From Jiangella ureilytica (GTDB lineage: Bacteria; Actinomycetota; Actinomycetes; Jiangellales; Jiangellaceae): a stretch of 64,000 bases of DNA. This document shows, in pieces, positions 9,400 through 17,801 of the stretch (its first letter is position 1; every line of letters starts with the position of its first letter). Position numbers and translations under genes: made by a program. The stretch spans positions 1-64,000 of the forward strand of contig NZ_SMKL01000032.1 in assembly GCF_004348545.1 (NCBI RefSeq), in the 5' to 3' direction. The notes beneath the pieces were generated by a model. The model was not told the origin of the DNA, did no database searches, and saw only the letters and a list, made by a program, of their open reading frames with translations.

Positions 9400-10254
9400 T
9401 CACGTCTTCGTGGCTCCTTCGGTCAGTCCCGCCACGACGTACCTCTGCAGGAAGATGAACGTCGCGATGACCGGCAACGCGATGACCGCCGACACCGCCA
9501 TCAGATCGTTCCACCGCACGCCGTAGGCGTTGGTGATCTCCGACAGCACGACCGTGATCGGCTGGATGGCGTCATCGGTGGCCAGAGCCAGGCCGAACAC
9601 GAACTCTCCCCAGGCGCCCAGGAAGCTGATCACGGTCACGGTGACCATGCCCGGCCGGCTCATCGGCAGGGCGACCCGCCAGAACGCGGTGAACTCGTTG
9701 CAGCCGTCGATCTTGGCGGCCTCGACCACCTCCGTCGGCACGCTCAGGTAGTACGGCCGGAGGATCGTGACCGCGAGCGGGATGGCCAGTGCACAGTTCG
9801 CGATGATCAGCCCGACGTAGGAGTTCACCAGGCCGGCGCTGCTGAACAGGACGAACATGGGCAGGGCCAGGTTCACCGACGGCACCATCTGCACGATCAA
9901 GAACAGCATCAGGATGACCGGCAGTAGCGGGATCTGCAGCCGGGCGAGCCCGTACGCCGCCGGCAGCGCGATCAGCAAGGTGACCAAGGTGGTCCCGATC
10001 GCGATGATCCCGCTGTTGACGAGACCGCGAGCGATGTCGGCGTCGGAGAACACCGCGTCCACGTACGACGCGACGGTCGGCGGCAGCGGTACCAGATCCG
10101 GCGGCACCGCGAAGATGTCGCCGGCCTCCTTGAACGAGGTGTTGAGCATCCAGTAGACGGGGATCAGGTACACGATCGTGACGACCAGTCCGCTGACGGC
10201 CAGCCAGCGGCGCTGGCGTCGTATCCGCGCCGGTACGACGGCGACGGCGCTCAT
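9400..10254 (-). CDS. Carbohydrate ABC transporter permease (MalG type)
   Basis: Inner-membrane subunit of a CUT1-type sugar importer. About six hydrophobic segments are visible, the first around residues 16-36. The EAA-type cytoplasmic loop motif (EVVEAAKIDGCNEFTAFWRVALP) that docks with the ATPase is present near residues 185-205. The length of 284 residues fits the MalG class. The ATG at 10254 overlaps the stop of the upstream permease gene by four bases. No ATPase gene accompanies the operon, so a shared MsiK-like ATPase encoded elsewhere is expected, as is common in actinomycetes. The likely cargo is sialic acid or a sialylated or sulfated oligosaccharide, judged from the operon. Confidence 0.9.
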   Translation of the reverse strand: MSAVAVVPARIRRQRRWLAVSGLVVTIVYLIPVYWMLNTSFKEAGDIFAVPPDLVPLPPTVASYVDAVFSDADIARGLVNSGIIAIGTTLVTLLIALPAAYGLARLQIPLLPVILMLFLIVQMVPSVNLALPMFVLFSSAGLVNSYVGLIIANCALAIPLAVTILRPYYLSVPTEVVEAAKIDGCNEFTAFWRVALPMSRPGMVTVTVISFLGAWGEFVFGLALATDDAIQPITVVLSEITNAYGVRWNDLMAVSAVIALPVIATFIFLQRYVVAGLTEGATKT

Positions 10255-11207
10255 GCCCGCTCCTCCGATCGAATGGCGCGGAAGTACACGAACGACAGCA
10301 CGATCGGCACGACCATCAGCACGACGGTCGCCACCGCGGCGGTGTCGAACCGCGAGAATGCGAAGGCCTCGTTGTACGCGTACACCGGAAGGGTCTCCGT
10401 GGCGCCGCCCGGCCCGCCGCCGGTCATCAGGAAGATCGTGTCGAACGTCTTGAACGTGAAGATGAAGATCAGCAGGATCACGGTCAGGCTGACCGGGCGC
10501 AGCAGCGGCAGCGTGAGCCGGCGGAACTGCTGCCACGGCGACGCCCCGTCGATCCTCGCCGCCTCGTACAGCGTCGGTGAGATGCCTTCCATGCCGGCCG
10601 AGAGCAGGATCATCGCCAGCGGCCCGAAGCTCCACGCCGTCGCCAGGATCACCGCGATCACCGCCGTGGTGGGCCGGCCCAGCCAGAACACGTCCCCCTC
10701 GACCAGCCCGAGCGTGTTCAGAACGGCGTTGAGCAGGCCGTAGCTTCCGTCGAGCAGCCATCGCCAGACGTTGGCGCTCACGACGGTGGGCAGCACCCAG
10801 GCGATCAGGACCACCGCGCGGAGGATGTTCCGGCCTCGATAGAACCGTCGGAAGATGAGGGCGAGGCCGAGGCCGAGCAGGAACGTCACCGCCACGGTGC
10901 CGAACGCGTAGACGAGCGACACCCGCAACGAGTGCCAGAACTCCGGGCGGCCGAACTGGTCGGCGTAGTTGTCCAGCCCCACGAACGCGGCGCCGCCCTG
11001 GGTCACTTCGCGCATACCGACGTCGAAGAAGCTCTGGGTGATGTTGTAGAGCAGCGGGTAGACGACGGTCGCGGCGACGTATATCGCGGCGGGTGCGACG
11101 AACAGGAGCCCACGCCAGTTCCGGCGACGCCGGGGCAGCCGGGGCGGCGGCGTGACGGCCGCCGTCCCCGTCCGCTCTTCGGCGATACGTGTCACGACGG
11201 TGCTCAC
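10251..11207 (-). CDS. Carbohydrate ABC transporter permease (MalF type)
   Basis: Partner permease of the sugar importer. It has a basic N-terminus (PRRRRNWR), a first membrane segment near residues 33-53, then five more. The EAA loop (LYEAARIDGASPWQQFRRLTLP) is present near residues 215-235. The start is a GTG at 11207 that overlaps the stop of the binding-protein gene as GTGA; the 318-residue length fits the family. Gene order (binding protein, MalF-like, MalG-like) is the standard CUT1 arrangement. Confidence 0.9.
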   Translation of the reverse strand: MSTVVTRIAEERTGTAAVTPPPRLPRRRRNWRGLLFVAPAAIYVAATVVYPLLYNITQSFFDVGMREVTQGGAAFVGLDNYADQFGRPEFWHSLRVSLVYAFGTVAVTFLLGLGLALIFRRFYRGRNILRAVVLIAWVLPTVVSANVWRWLLDGSYGLLNAVLNTLGLVEGDVFWLGRPTTAVIAVILATAWSFGPLAMILLSAGMEGISPTLYEAARIDGASPWQQFRRLTLPLLRPVSLTVILLIFIFTFKTFDTIFLMTGGGPGGATETLPVYAYNEAFAFSRFDTAAVATVVLMVVPIVLSFVYFRAIRSEERA

Positions 11208-12475
11208 GAACCCGCGAGGGCTTCGTCGATACGGACCTGCGCCGTCGCGGCGGCGTCCGCTGCGCTGGCCGAACCGCTGATGGTGGCCTGCAGCGCTTCC
11301 TGCACCAGGACCAGCATCTCCTCGGAGTTCGTGGCGACCTGGCCCTCGGGCGCCCAGGCGTTCTCGAGCTGGTCGGCGAACTTCTTCCGGATCGGGTCCT
11401 CGACGGCCCCCGGGACGTCGTTGCGCGCAGGGAGCTTGTTGCGCGCGGGAAGGTAGGTCTCGAGGACGTCCGGCTGCTGCAGGTAGGTGATGAGGTCCCA
11501 GGCGAGATCCTCGTCGCCGCTGCCCTCGGTGATGGTCAGGTTCTCGGCGGACAGGAACGTCCTGCTCGTCTGGTCGGTGGGAATCGGCGCCACGTCCCAG
11601 TTGAGGTCGGGCACCTCCTCGCGCAGGATGTTGACGTACGTCGCCGAGTTGATCATCATCGCGGCCTGCCCGGTGGCGAAGTGGTTCTTGGCGTCGTCCT
11701 CGCTCCAGGTCAGGAAGCCCTCGGAAAGACCGCCGTTCTCGACCATCCGCCCGAACGACTCCAGGGCCTCGACACCGGCCTCGTCCCCGAACGTCTCCAG
11801 GTCCCCTCCGGCGGCCAGGGCCCGCAGCAGGATGCCGGTCGCGCCCTCAGCACCTTCCCGGCCCGACACCGCGAGGCCGTACTTCGCGCCGTTCTGGGAG
11901 AGCGCGGCCGCGGCCTCCTCCATGTCCTCCCACGTCTGCGGCGGTTCGACGCCCGCGGCGGCCAGCAGGTCGGCGTTGTAGTACACGGCGTAGTCGTCGG
12001 CGACGTGCGGGATGCCGTAGGTCGCGCCGTCCACCTGGGTGGTCTGCCAGCTCGTCGGGTAGTACGCGTCCTGCTCGCCCCACTCCTCGACCCGATCGGA
12101 GAGATCCTGGATGATCTCGGCCTCGGCCATCTGCTGGGTGTCGAACGCGTTGATCAACGCGATGTCGGGCAGCTCGTCGGCTGCTGCCGCCTGCTGCAGG
12201 GTGCGGTTGAAGTCCGGGAACGGGACGTGGCGGACGTCGATCTCGACGTCGTTGGCAGCCGCGAACTCGTCGAGCGCGGCTTCGAGCGGCACGTTGTGCG
12301 GCTCGCCGTAGTAGTGCATGAACGAGATGACGCCGTCGCCTTCCGCCGTCGCGTCGTCGTCGCCGGAGTCGTCACCTCCACCGCCGAGGCTGCCGCACGC
12401 GGTCAGCGACGCCGCGAGTCCGGCGACGAGCGAGACCGTGATGAAACGGGTTCGCGCAGAGGGAGTGATGCGCAT
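11204..12475 (-). CDS. Extracellular solute-binding lipoprotein of the sugar ABC importer
   Basis: Substrate-capturing lipoprotein. Residues 1-26 are a signal peptide ending in the lipobox L-T-A-C, with Cys27 as the lipidated residue, followed by a flexible Gly/Asp-rich linker. The rest (423 residues in all) matches the family 1 solute-binding fold, for example the YGIPHVADDYAVYYN segment near 145-160 typical of sugar-binding proteins. It is the first gene of the sialic-acid operon and lies divergent from the FadR-type regulator, with the proposed operator between them. The ligand is inferred from downstream enzymes only. Confidence 0.92.
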   Translation of the reverse strand: MRITPSARTRFITVSLVAGLAASLTACGSLGGGGDDSGDDDATAEGDGVISFMHYYGEPHNVPLEAALDEFAAANDVEIDVRHVPFPDFNRTLQQAAAADELPDIALINAFDTQQMAEAEIIQDLSDRVEEWGEQDAYYPTSWQTTQVDGATYGIPHVADDYAVYYNADLLAAAGVEPPQTWEDMEEAAAALSQNGAKYGLAVSGREGAEGATGILLRALAAGGDLETFGDEAGVEALESFGRMVENGGLSEGFLTWSEDDAKNHFATGQAAMMINSATYVNILREEVPDLNWDVAPIPTDQTSRTFLSAENLTITEGSGDEDLAWDLITYLQQPDVLETYLPARNKLPARNDVPGAVEDPIRKKFADQLENAWAPEGQVATNSEEMLVLVQEALQATISGSASAADAAATAQVRIDEALAGS

Positions 12476-12575
12476 GGAGTCGTCCTTCCCTGATGCATGG
12501 GCGCTGTCGGCAGCGCCGGTCTCGGTCGTGGACGCCCACGCATCGCGTCGGCCGCCGCGGTCGTCAGCCTGCTAG

Positions 12576-12605
12576 ACATCCTACAGGTTGGTGACCGTAG
12601 GATGT
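12576..12605. promoter_or_regulatory. Perfect 9-bp inverted repeat, proposed operator of the sialic-acid operon
   Basis: ACATCCTAC (12576-12584) and GTAGGATGT (12597-12605) are exact inverted copies separated by 12 bases. The symmetry continues outward: GTCAGCC lies left of the left arm after a 6-base insertion, and GGCTGAC directly follows the right arm. The site lies in the 163-base divergent promoter region between the binding-protein gene and the FadR/GntR regulator, the normal place for an autoregulatory operator of that family. Confidence 0.6.
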
Positions 12606-12638
12606 GGCTGACGGCACTGTCAAGAGGGCGGACGTAAC

Positions 12639-13352
12639 TTGAGCGAAACAGAGCAGGAGCCGGCGTTCCGGCGCCTGGAGCCGCTTCCCCCGCTGCACAA
12701 GACCGTGCAGGAGGAGATCCGGCACTACATCATCAAGCAGGACCTGCGCCCGGGTGACCCACTCAAGCCCGAGGCCGAACTGGCCCGGCTGTTCGGCGTG
12801 AGCCGCAACTCCGTCCGCGAGGCGGTCAAGGCGCTGGAGTCCACGGGCGTCCTCGAAACGAGGCGTGGCAGCGGCGTGTACATCAAGGACTTCTCTTTCA
12901 CGCCGCTGCTGGACAATCTCCCGTACGGCCTGATGCAGGGCCGTCGCGCGCTCGGCGAACTGGTCGCGCTGCGCAAGGCGCTCGAGGCCGGCATGATCGC
13001 CGACGCCATGCAGGCGATCACACCCCAGCGCATCGCCGGACTACGCGACGTCCTGGCCGTCATGGGCGAACGAGCCGACCGCGGCGAGGACTTCGCCGAC
13101 CAGGACCGCGAGTTCCATCGCCTGCTCTTCGCCGACCTCGGCAACGAGATGCTGCTGCAGCTCTTCGACCTGTTCTGGCAGGCATACCACCGCGCCGCTC
13201 CCCCGGTTCACGGCCGCGATCCTCGACAGATCCACCGCCTGCACGCCGAGATCATCGAGGCCGTGCTCAGCGGCGACGCCGAACGAGCCCGCGAAGCAGT
13301 CCGACAGCACTACGTCGGCATCGAGGAACGAGTGAGCGACAGCGCGCCGTGA
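12639..13352 (+). CDS. FadR-subfamily GntR transcriptional regulator
   Basis: Probable local repressor of the divergent sialic-acid operon. The N-terminal winged helix (about residues 18-90) contains the GntR signature PEAELARLFGVSRNSVREAVKALESTG split over the recognition helix, and the wing RRGSGVYI. The C-terminal all-helical FCD domain (about 105-230) shows the spaced D-x3-H and two late His residues (DREFHRL, QIHRLH) that bind a metal in this family, and it would sense a small acid or sugar acid. The TTG at 12639 is the start that gives 237 residues; the next in-frame ATG would cut into the FCD domain. Effector assignment (sialic acid or a derivative) is inference from position. Confidence 0.88.
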   Translation: MSETEQEPAFRRLEPLPPLHKTVQEEIRHYIIKQDLRPGDPLKPEAELARLFGVSRNSVREAVKALESTGVLETRRGSGVYIKDFSFTPLLDNLPYGLMQGRRALGELVALRKALEAGMIADAMQAITPQRIAGLRDVLAVMGERADRGEDFADQDREFHRLLFADLGNEMLLQLFDLFWQAYHRAAPPVHGRDPRQIHRLHAEIIEAVLSGDAERAREAVRQHYVGIEERVSDSAP

Positions 13353-13391
13353 GCCACTCACGGGGCCCGTCCCAGGCCGGCGCCATGGGGA

Positions 13392-13787
13392 TCAAGAGCC
13401 TCGGCGGCGCTTCTCGAGCCGCTCCTGCTCGTCGAGCGAGCGGTGCTCGGCGTCGACGACGTCGTCGCGAGCACCGTCCGTCGCCAGCACGAGCTCGTCG
13501 AGCTTCAGCATCACCGCCCGCAGCTCCCGCGCGCTGGCGTGCTGGATGAAGAACACCATGACGAACGTGACGGCTCCGGTCACACCGAACAAGACGTTCA
13601 GCCAGGCCTGCGTGAAGCCGTTGACGAGCGCGACGACCAGCCAGACCACCACGAAACCCGCCGCGAGAACGGCGGCGGCGGCGCCGCCGGCGAGGTCGAC
13701 CACCGATCGGGCGGCCGCTGACAGGTGGCCCCGCCAGGACTCCGCCAGCCCCGACAGAGCCGGGCGGTCCTCATCGCGGGCCGTCAT
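13392..13787 (-). CDS. Small membrane protein, low-affinity iron permease family
   Basis: 131 residues with two adjacent membrane segments (about residues 33-55 and 62-82) and a conserved tail. The pattern VTFVMVFFIQ followed by LKLDEL matches the PF04120-type low-affinity iron permease family, although transport by bacterial members is not well established. The ATG at 13787 is chosen because translation from the longer frame would add an Arg/Pro-rich extension without homology. It lies 46 bases after the DUF6766-like gene on the same strand and probably shares its transcript and SigB-type promoter. Confidence 0.75.
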   Translation of the reverse strand: MTARDEDRPALSGLAESWRGHLSAAARSVVDLAGGAAAAVLAAGFVVVWLVVALVNGFTQAWLNVLFGVTGAVTFVMVFFIQHASARELRAVMLKLDELVLATDGARDDVVDAEHRSLDEQERLEKRRRGS

Positions 13788-13833
13788 GTCCCCGCACCGC
13801 TCGGTCCTTGGCCGATGTGGAATGCGTCGAGGA

Positions 13834-14217
13834 TCACCTGCCCGAGGCGTGGGGCTCAGGATCGATCGCCGCCTCGTCACCCTCCTCCGGACCCACCTCG
13901 CCGGCGCCCACCCGCTCATGGATGTTGTCGATCTTGCGCTCGATCCGCTCCAGATCCTCCGCGTCAGCCTGGAACAACAGATGCTTCGCCGCCAGCAACA
14001 GCACCGCCTGGAACACCAGCTGCAGCCACTCGCTCTGCCAGTTCTCGAACGTCGAGGCGAAGAACGACGTCAGATACTCCGACCAGCTGAACGGCTCGCC
14101 GTGCACCTGCTGCTCGCTGCGGAACTCCGACAACTGCGTGAAGAACTGCCCCAGCCACGAACCCAGGAACAACAGGATCAGCACATACACCGCACCCCAC
14201 CGACGCAGATTCCGCAT
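13834..14217 (-). CDS. DUF6766-like two-helix membrane protein
   Basis: 127 residues. One membrane segment is at residues 8-26 (VYVLILLFLGSWLG), then a soluble loop with FENWQSEWLQ, then a second membrane segment (LVFQAVLLLAAKHLLF), then a charged C-terminus. This matches small actinobacterial and proteobacterial proteins grouped as DUF6766, of unknown function. The ATG at 14217 has a strong GGAGGAGG ribosome site. A GCAT-N16-GGGTAC promoter-like element lies 32 bases upstream of the start. Confidence 0.75.
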   Translation of the reverse strand: MRNLRRWGAVYVLILLFLGSWLGQFFTQLSEFRSEQQVHGEPFSWSEYLTSFFASTFENWQSEWLQLVFQAVLLLAAKHLLFQADAEDLERIERKIDNIHERVGAGEVGPEEGDEAAIDPEPHASGR

Positions 14218-14248
14218 CAGATCCTCCTCCACTCGACCGCAGCGGTAC

Positions 14249-14274
14249 GTACCCCGTCGCGTCAGAGCCCATGC
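14249..14274 (-). promoter_or_regulatory. SigB-type promoter candidate for the DUF6766/iron-permease pair
   Basis: On the minus strand the element reads GCAT, 16 bases, GGGTAC. It fits the GNNT-N14-16-GGGTA(C/T) pattern of actinobacterial stress sigma factors. Transcription would start near 14242, leaving about 25 bases of leader that contain the GGAGGAGG ribosome site of the gene starting at 14217. Confidence 0.45.
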
Positions 14275-14430
14275 CCGGCCGGCGGAGCGGGTGCCGCCGC
14301 AGCGACCAGCACCGGTCACCGGCGACACCGGCGAGCGCACGGACCCAACCGGCCAGGAGTCATGCGCCCGTCCGCGCATCGTGCACGCACTCACGTCTGG
14401 GAGCGATCAGCAGCGCAGCCGGCCGAGCAC

Positions 14431-14455
14431 GGATACGTCGATCACTCGGGGGTAC
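14431..14455 (+). promoter_or_regulatory. SigB-type promoter candidate for the small ORF at 14493
   Basis: Reads GGAT, 15 bases, GGGTAC on the plus strand. The -10-like hexamer ends 37 bases before the ATG at 14493, so the transcript would have a normal-length leader with a G-rich ribosome site. Confidence 0.4.
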
Positions 14456-14492
14456 AGAGGCCCTGTCGTCACGGTGGGGGGTGTTGTCGATC

Positions 14493-14768
14493 ATGTCCGA
14501 TCCGGTCGCGGAGCTGAACCGGCTGCTCTACGCGGCCACGCCCACGGAACGCCGCGCCATCCTGCGAGCGGCCCTCCCGTTCCTCACTCGATGGATGGTC
14601 GAATCCGTCGACTCCTGCGCCGAAGACCACGATGCGGACGCGCTCCAGTGGCCGCTGACGGTGGCCACCGAACTGCTCGTTCCGCTCGGTGCTGCCGTGC
14701 ATCGCGTGCTGGCCGAGCCCCCGCCGGTACCGCGGCAGGACCGCCGGGCACCGACCGATCCCGCCTGA
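14493..14768 (+). CDS. Small hypothetical protein
   Basis: 91 residues, predicted soluble and mostly helical (VAELNRLLYAA, RRAILRAALPFLTRWM), with a Pro/Arg-rich C-terminus. I do not recognise a family. The ATG at 14493 follows a run of G residues that could serve as a ribosome site; an in-frame GTG lies 12 bases upstream. It is convergent with the deaminase gene, 17 bases away, with a weak 6-bp inverted repeat (GCCACA/TGTGGC, 14769-14794) between and into the neighbour. A SigB-type promoter candidate precedes it, which ties it to the surrounding stress-type genes. Confidence 0.55.
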   Translation: MSDPVAELNRLLYAATPTERRAILRAALPFLTRWMVESVDSCAEDHDADALQWPLTVATELLVPLGAAVHRVLAEPPPVPRQDRRAPTDPA

Positions 14769-14785
14769 GCCACAAGGCCCGCGCC

Positions 14786-15271
14786 TCATGTGGCCGTGCC
14801 GGTGAGCCGTTTCAGTTGCGCAACGGCCTCGGCTCGCACCAGGTCCGACTGGATCTCGATGCGGTTCGGACCGGATCTGCTCGCGAGTTCGGCGACCCCG
14901 ACCGCTGGAACGGTCCCCGGTTCGCGCGGCGCTCCGTAGCCCACGACGGCGATGCCGGCGATGACCATGGCCGAGAGGCACATCGCGCACGGAGCCGCGT
15001 TCGTGTACAGGCGGAACCCTGTCAACGTGACCGTGCCGGCAGCGCGACAGGCCGCCCTGATGGCATTGATCTCTGCGTGGGCGAGCGGATCCCTCCATTC
15101 GGCCACCCGGTTGCGTTCACGCACGACGACCACGCCGTGGGCATCGACGACGACGGCGCCGAAGGGCCGGTTGCCCGCAGCAGCGGCCTCTTCGGCGAGC
15201 CGCATCGCCTCCCGTACGTGGGATTCCGGTCCCCTGGCCGCAGCGGCACCGTCGCTGTCGCCGTCAGACAT
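14786..15271 (-). CDS. Nucleoside/guanine deaminase-like CMP/dCMP-type zinc deaminase
   Basis: Zinc-dependent hydrolytic deaminase. The zinc and catalytic signature is complete: H-A-E in the segment LAHAEINAI and P-C-A-M-C in the segment AAPCAMCLSAM. PFGAVVVD in the N-terminal strand is typical of the guanine deaminase/TadA-like branch. The length is 161 residues from the ATG at 15271, which has a GGGGAGG ribosome site; upstream in-frame residues are Arg-rich and unlikely to be translated. The base or nucleoside it deaminates cannot be read from sequence. It sits between the stress-type small genes and the PAS-GAF-ANTAR gene. Confidence 0.85.
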   Translation of the reverse strand: MSDGDSDGAAAARGPESHVREAMRLAEEAAAAGNRPFGAVVVDAHGVVVVRERNRVAEWRDPLAHAEINAIRAACRAAGTVTLTGFRLYTNAAPCAMCLSAMVIAGIAVVGYGAPREPGTVPAVGVAELASRSGPNRIEIQSDLVRAEAVAQLKRLTGTAT

Positions 15272-15336
15272 TCGGCCTCCCCGCCGTCTGAAGCGTCGAA
15301 ACATCCGGGGGTGCGCGGCGCGCCGGTCTGCTGACG

Positions 15337-16671
15337 TCACTCCAGTTTCAGCTGACGCCCGAGGGTGACGTCGGCGACGATACGCGCGGCGACATCGCGG
15401 ACCTTCGTGTTGGTGCGTTTGCTCATGCGGACCATCGCCTCGAACGCCTCGTCCGGGCTACAGCGGCGAGCAGTCATGATCATGCCCTTGGCGATGTCGA
15501 TGGTCGGCCTGCTCTGCAGCGCCCGCTGCAGGTGGAGCGCGTTGACCTGCAGCTCGTGCCTGAGCTCGAGCTCGTGAAGGACAGCCGCCATGGCGGCGCC
15601 GAGTGTCTCCACACGGGTCGCGAACTCGTGGTCGGACATCGCCGCGGGCGCGTAGACGTTCAGCGTGCCGAAAGGGACCCCGCCGACCGTGAGCGGCGTG
15701 GCGACGAGCGCACGAGCCTCCAGGTCCGTGGCGAGCCGGCTCAAGATCGGCCAGCGCGGGTCACTGGCCAGGTCGGCAGCTGTGACCGTGCGCAGCTCGT
15801 CCCAGGCCGACTGGCTCGGTCCCTGCGCGGCCATCGTCTGAGCGCCGTCGAGGCTCTGGGCCAGCTTGGTCGTCGTCGCCACCGCATCCGGTTCGGCCGG
15901 TGGGCCGAGGGTCACGCTGACCGCTGTATCGTCCCCGAGCGCCACTGCGCAGATATGCGCGGCCGAGTGCAGGATGTCGCGGACGCGGCCGGCATGCAGC
16001 GGGAGCTGCGTGAGTTGCACCAGCCCCGTCGCGAGGCGAGTGGTGGACTCCTCGTGACGAGGCAGCATCCCCGCCTCGCCGTCGAGTACCAGCCAGGTGA
16101 CCTCGGTCTCGCCGGCCGTTCCACTCGCGGTCACCGTCCCGAGCAGCTCGACGGCGATCAGCTCACCTCGGCGGGTTCGGATCCGCACCGACTCCTGGAT
16201 GAGCTGACCTGGCACGAGCTCGTCGTTGAGCGCCCGACGGACCTGCGACCGGGACTGCGGCTCGATCAATACCTGCAGGGGCTTGCGCAGCAAGCGGTCG
16301 ATCCGGACGCCCAGCAGGCCGGCCGCCACGGCGTTCACCACGGTGATGAGGCCCTGACCATCGGTGACCACTGCGGCCACCGGTAGCAGGGCGATCAACC
16401 GCTCGTACTGCCAGCGGGTGCTTTGCTGCGTGCTGACCAGCCGCTCCAGCTCCTCTTGCTGGGCGCGCACCTCTTCGTCGGCGACCCGGAGCTCCTCGTG
16501 GGCCGTTTGCAGGTCGGCCAGGTACTGCAGACGCAGGTCGGGCTGCCCCTCGACGGCAGCTCCGTCGCCTCCCAGCCGGTCGATCTGCGCGCGCAGGCTG
16601 GCAAGCTCGCGTTCGAAGAACGTCGGCGGCCCCGTCGCCAGCGTCGGCTGTGCCGTGTCCTCCCCACTCAT
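15337..16671 (-). CDS. PAS-GAF-ANTAR signalling protein (RNA-binding antiterminator output)
   Basis: 444 residues. An N-terminal coiled coil (about 20-85, with [22 protein letters not shown]) leads into a PAS domain (about 88-200), a GAF domain (about 215-365), and a C-terminal ANTAR domain (about 378-435). The ANTAR domain shows the typical IDIAKGMIM and late VAARIV segments. ANTAR proteins bind tandem stem-loops in nascent RNA and prevent termination. The N-terminal sensor part would detect a small ligand or redox cue. The ATG at 16671 has no ribosome site, but a GTTT-N16-GGGTAC promoter ends only 10 bases upstream, so the message is probably leaderless. It is divergent from the CheB and CheR-PAS genes. 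Confidence 0.87.
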   Translation of the reverse strand: MSGEDTAQPTLATGPPTFFERELASLRAQIDRLGGDGAAVEGQPDLRLQYLADLQTAHEELRVADEEVRAQQEELERLVSTQQSTRWQYERLIALLPVAAVVTDGQGLITVVNAVAAGLLGVRIDRLLRKPLQVLIEPQSRSQVRRALNDELVPGQLIQESVRIRTRRGELIAVELLGTVTASGTAGETEVTWLVLDGEAGMLPRHEESTTRLATGLVQLTQLPLHAGRVRDILHSAAHICAVALGDDTAVSVTLGPPAEPDAVATTTKLAQSLDGAQTMAAQGPSQSAWDELRTVTAADLASDPRWPILSRLATDLEARALVATPLTVGGVPFGTLNVYAPAAMSDHEFATRVETLGAAMAAVLHELELRHELQVNALHLQRALQSRPTIDIAKGMIMTARRCSPDEAFEAMVRMSKRTNTKVRDVAARIVADVTLGRQLKLE

Positions 16672-16681
16672 GGCCGAGTGG

Positions 16682-16707
16682 GTACCCAGGCCATGGTCCG
16701 GCCAAAC
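16682..16707 (-). promoter_or_regulatory. Consensus SigB-type promoter giving a leaderless transcript
   Basis: On the minus strand: GTTT, 16 bases, GGGTAC. This is an exact match to the GTTT-N14-16-GGGTA(C/T) promoters of actinobacterial SigB-group sigma factors. The -10 element ends 10 bases before the ATG at 16671, which fits transcription starting at or within a few bases of the start codon. Confidence 0.6.
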
Positions 16708-16755
16708 GAGGGTACGGTGTGGCCAACGGAGCCTACGGAGTCGAGGCGAATTCCG

Positions 16756-17784
16756 ATGATCACCAGCGATGTCGTCGTGGTCGGCGCGTCCGCGGGTGGG
16801 GTCGAGGCGCTCAAGGAATTCGCCTCGTCGCTCCCCGCCGACTTTCCGGCGGCGGTCCTCGTGGTACTGCACGTGCCTGCCACCGGAACGAGCGTTCTGC
16901 CGCAGATCCTCGATCGCGCCGGGCCGTTGCCCGCCAGGCACGCGCGCAACGGCGACACGCTCGAATCCGGAACGATTCTCGTCGCCCCGCCCGATCACCA
17001 CCTGGTGGTGTACGACCACGCGGTCACCCTCTCGCGGGGACCGAAGGAGAACGGACACCGGCCCGCCGTCGACGTGCTGTTCCGTACCGCGGCCCGTGTG
17101 CTCGGGTCGAGGGTGGCGGGCGTCGTGCTCTCCGGGTCACTCGACGACGGTGCGGCCGGCATGGTCGCCGTCACCCTGCGCGGCGGTCACGGCGTCGTCC
17201 AGGATCCCGACGAAGCCCTGCACTCGAGCATGGCGCTGGCCGCCCTCGAGGCTGCTCCCGGATGCCTGAGCCTTCCGGTGGGAAAGATCCCGGCCCACCT
17301 CGTGGCGCACTTCGCCGACCGGCCGGTGGCTGCCGAGCCGCCGGCCTCGCCACTCATGGAAGCGGAGAGCGCCATGGCCAAGATCGATATGAAAGCGCTG
17401 AACGACCCGGAGCGGCCGGGTCGGGCCTCGGGGTACTCCTGCCCGGACTGCGCCGGATCGCTGTTCGAGATCGAGGAGGGCGGCCTGCGCCGCTTCCGGT
17501 GCCGGGTCGGTCATGCCTGGTCTCCGCAGAGCCTGGCCGCGGAACAGTCCGCCTCCCTCGAGGGCGCACTCTGGATGGCGCTGCGCGCGTTGGAGGAGAA
17601 GGCAGCGTTCACGCTCGCTTCCAGCCGGCGCGCCCGCGATCAGGGTCGCGAACTCACGGCCGGACGGTTCGAGGACGACGCCGGCGACGTGCAACGCGCC
17701 GCCGCGATCGTGAGAGACCTCATCGCCACCTTGGATGTGGGCAGCGCCTACGATGCCCTGGACGCGGCCGAGCAGGCCACCTGA
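16756..17784 (+). CDS. CheB-type methylesterase without receiver domain
   Basis: Stand-alone CheB catalytic domain. GASAGG with nucleophile Ser12, His39 in VLHVPATG, and Asp131 in [10 protein letters not shown] form the expected triad. No receiver domain precedes it, so it is not a classical chemotaxis CheB. Residues of about 227-260 contain a CPDC...RCRVGHAW cluster that looks like a small zinc-binding knuckle found in CheB proteins of this hybrid class, followed by a helical tail. 342 residues from the ATG at 16756. The stop at 17784 is 17 bases before the GTG of the CheR-PAS gene, so the two form an operon. No chemoreceptor, CheA or flagellar gene is nearby, so the pair is probably a stress or signal module. 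Confidence 0.85.
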   Translation: MITSDVVVVGASAGGVEALKEFASSLPADFPAAVLVVLHVPATGTSVLPQILDRAGPLPARHARNGDTLESGTILVAPPDHHLVVYDHAVTLSRGPKENGHRPAVDVLFRTAARVLGSRVAGVVLSGSLDDGAAGMVAVTLRGGHGVVQDPDEALHSSMALAALEAAPGCLSLPVGKIPAHLVAHFADRPVAAEPPASPLMEAESAMAKIDMKALNDPERPGRASGYSCPDCAGSLFEIEEGGLRRFRCRVGHAWSPQSLAAEQSASLEGALWMALRALEEKAAFTLASSRRARDQGRELTAGRFEDDAGDVQRAAAIVRDLIATLDVGSAYDALDAAEQAT

Positions 17785-17801
17785 TCCGGAAGGATGCGGC
17801 C

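Noticed and set aside
13392-14217. Phage holin/antiholin pair
   Set aside because: Two small membrane proteins in tandem suggested this, but the sequences match low-affinity iron permease and DUF6766 families, and there are no lysis or structural phage genes.
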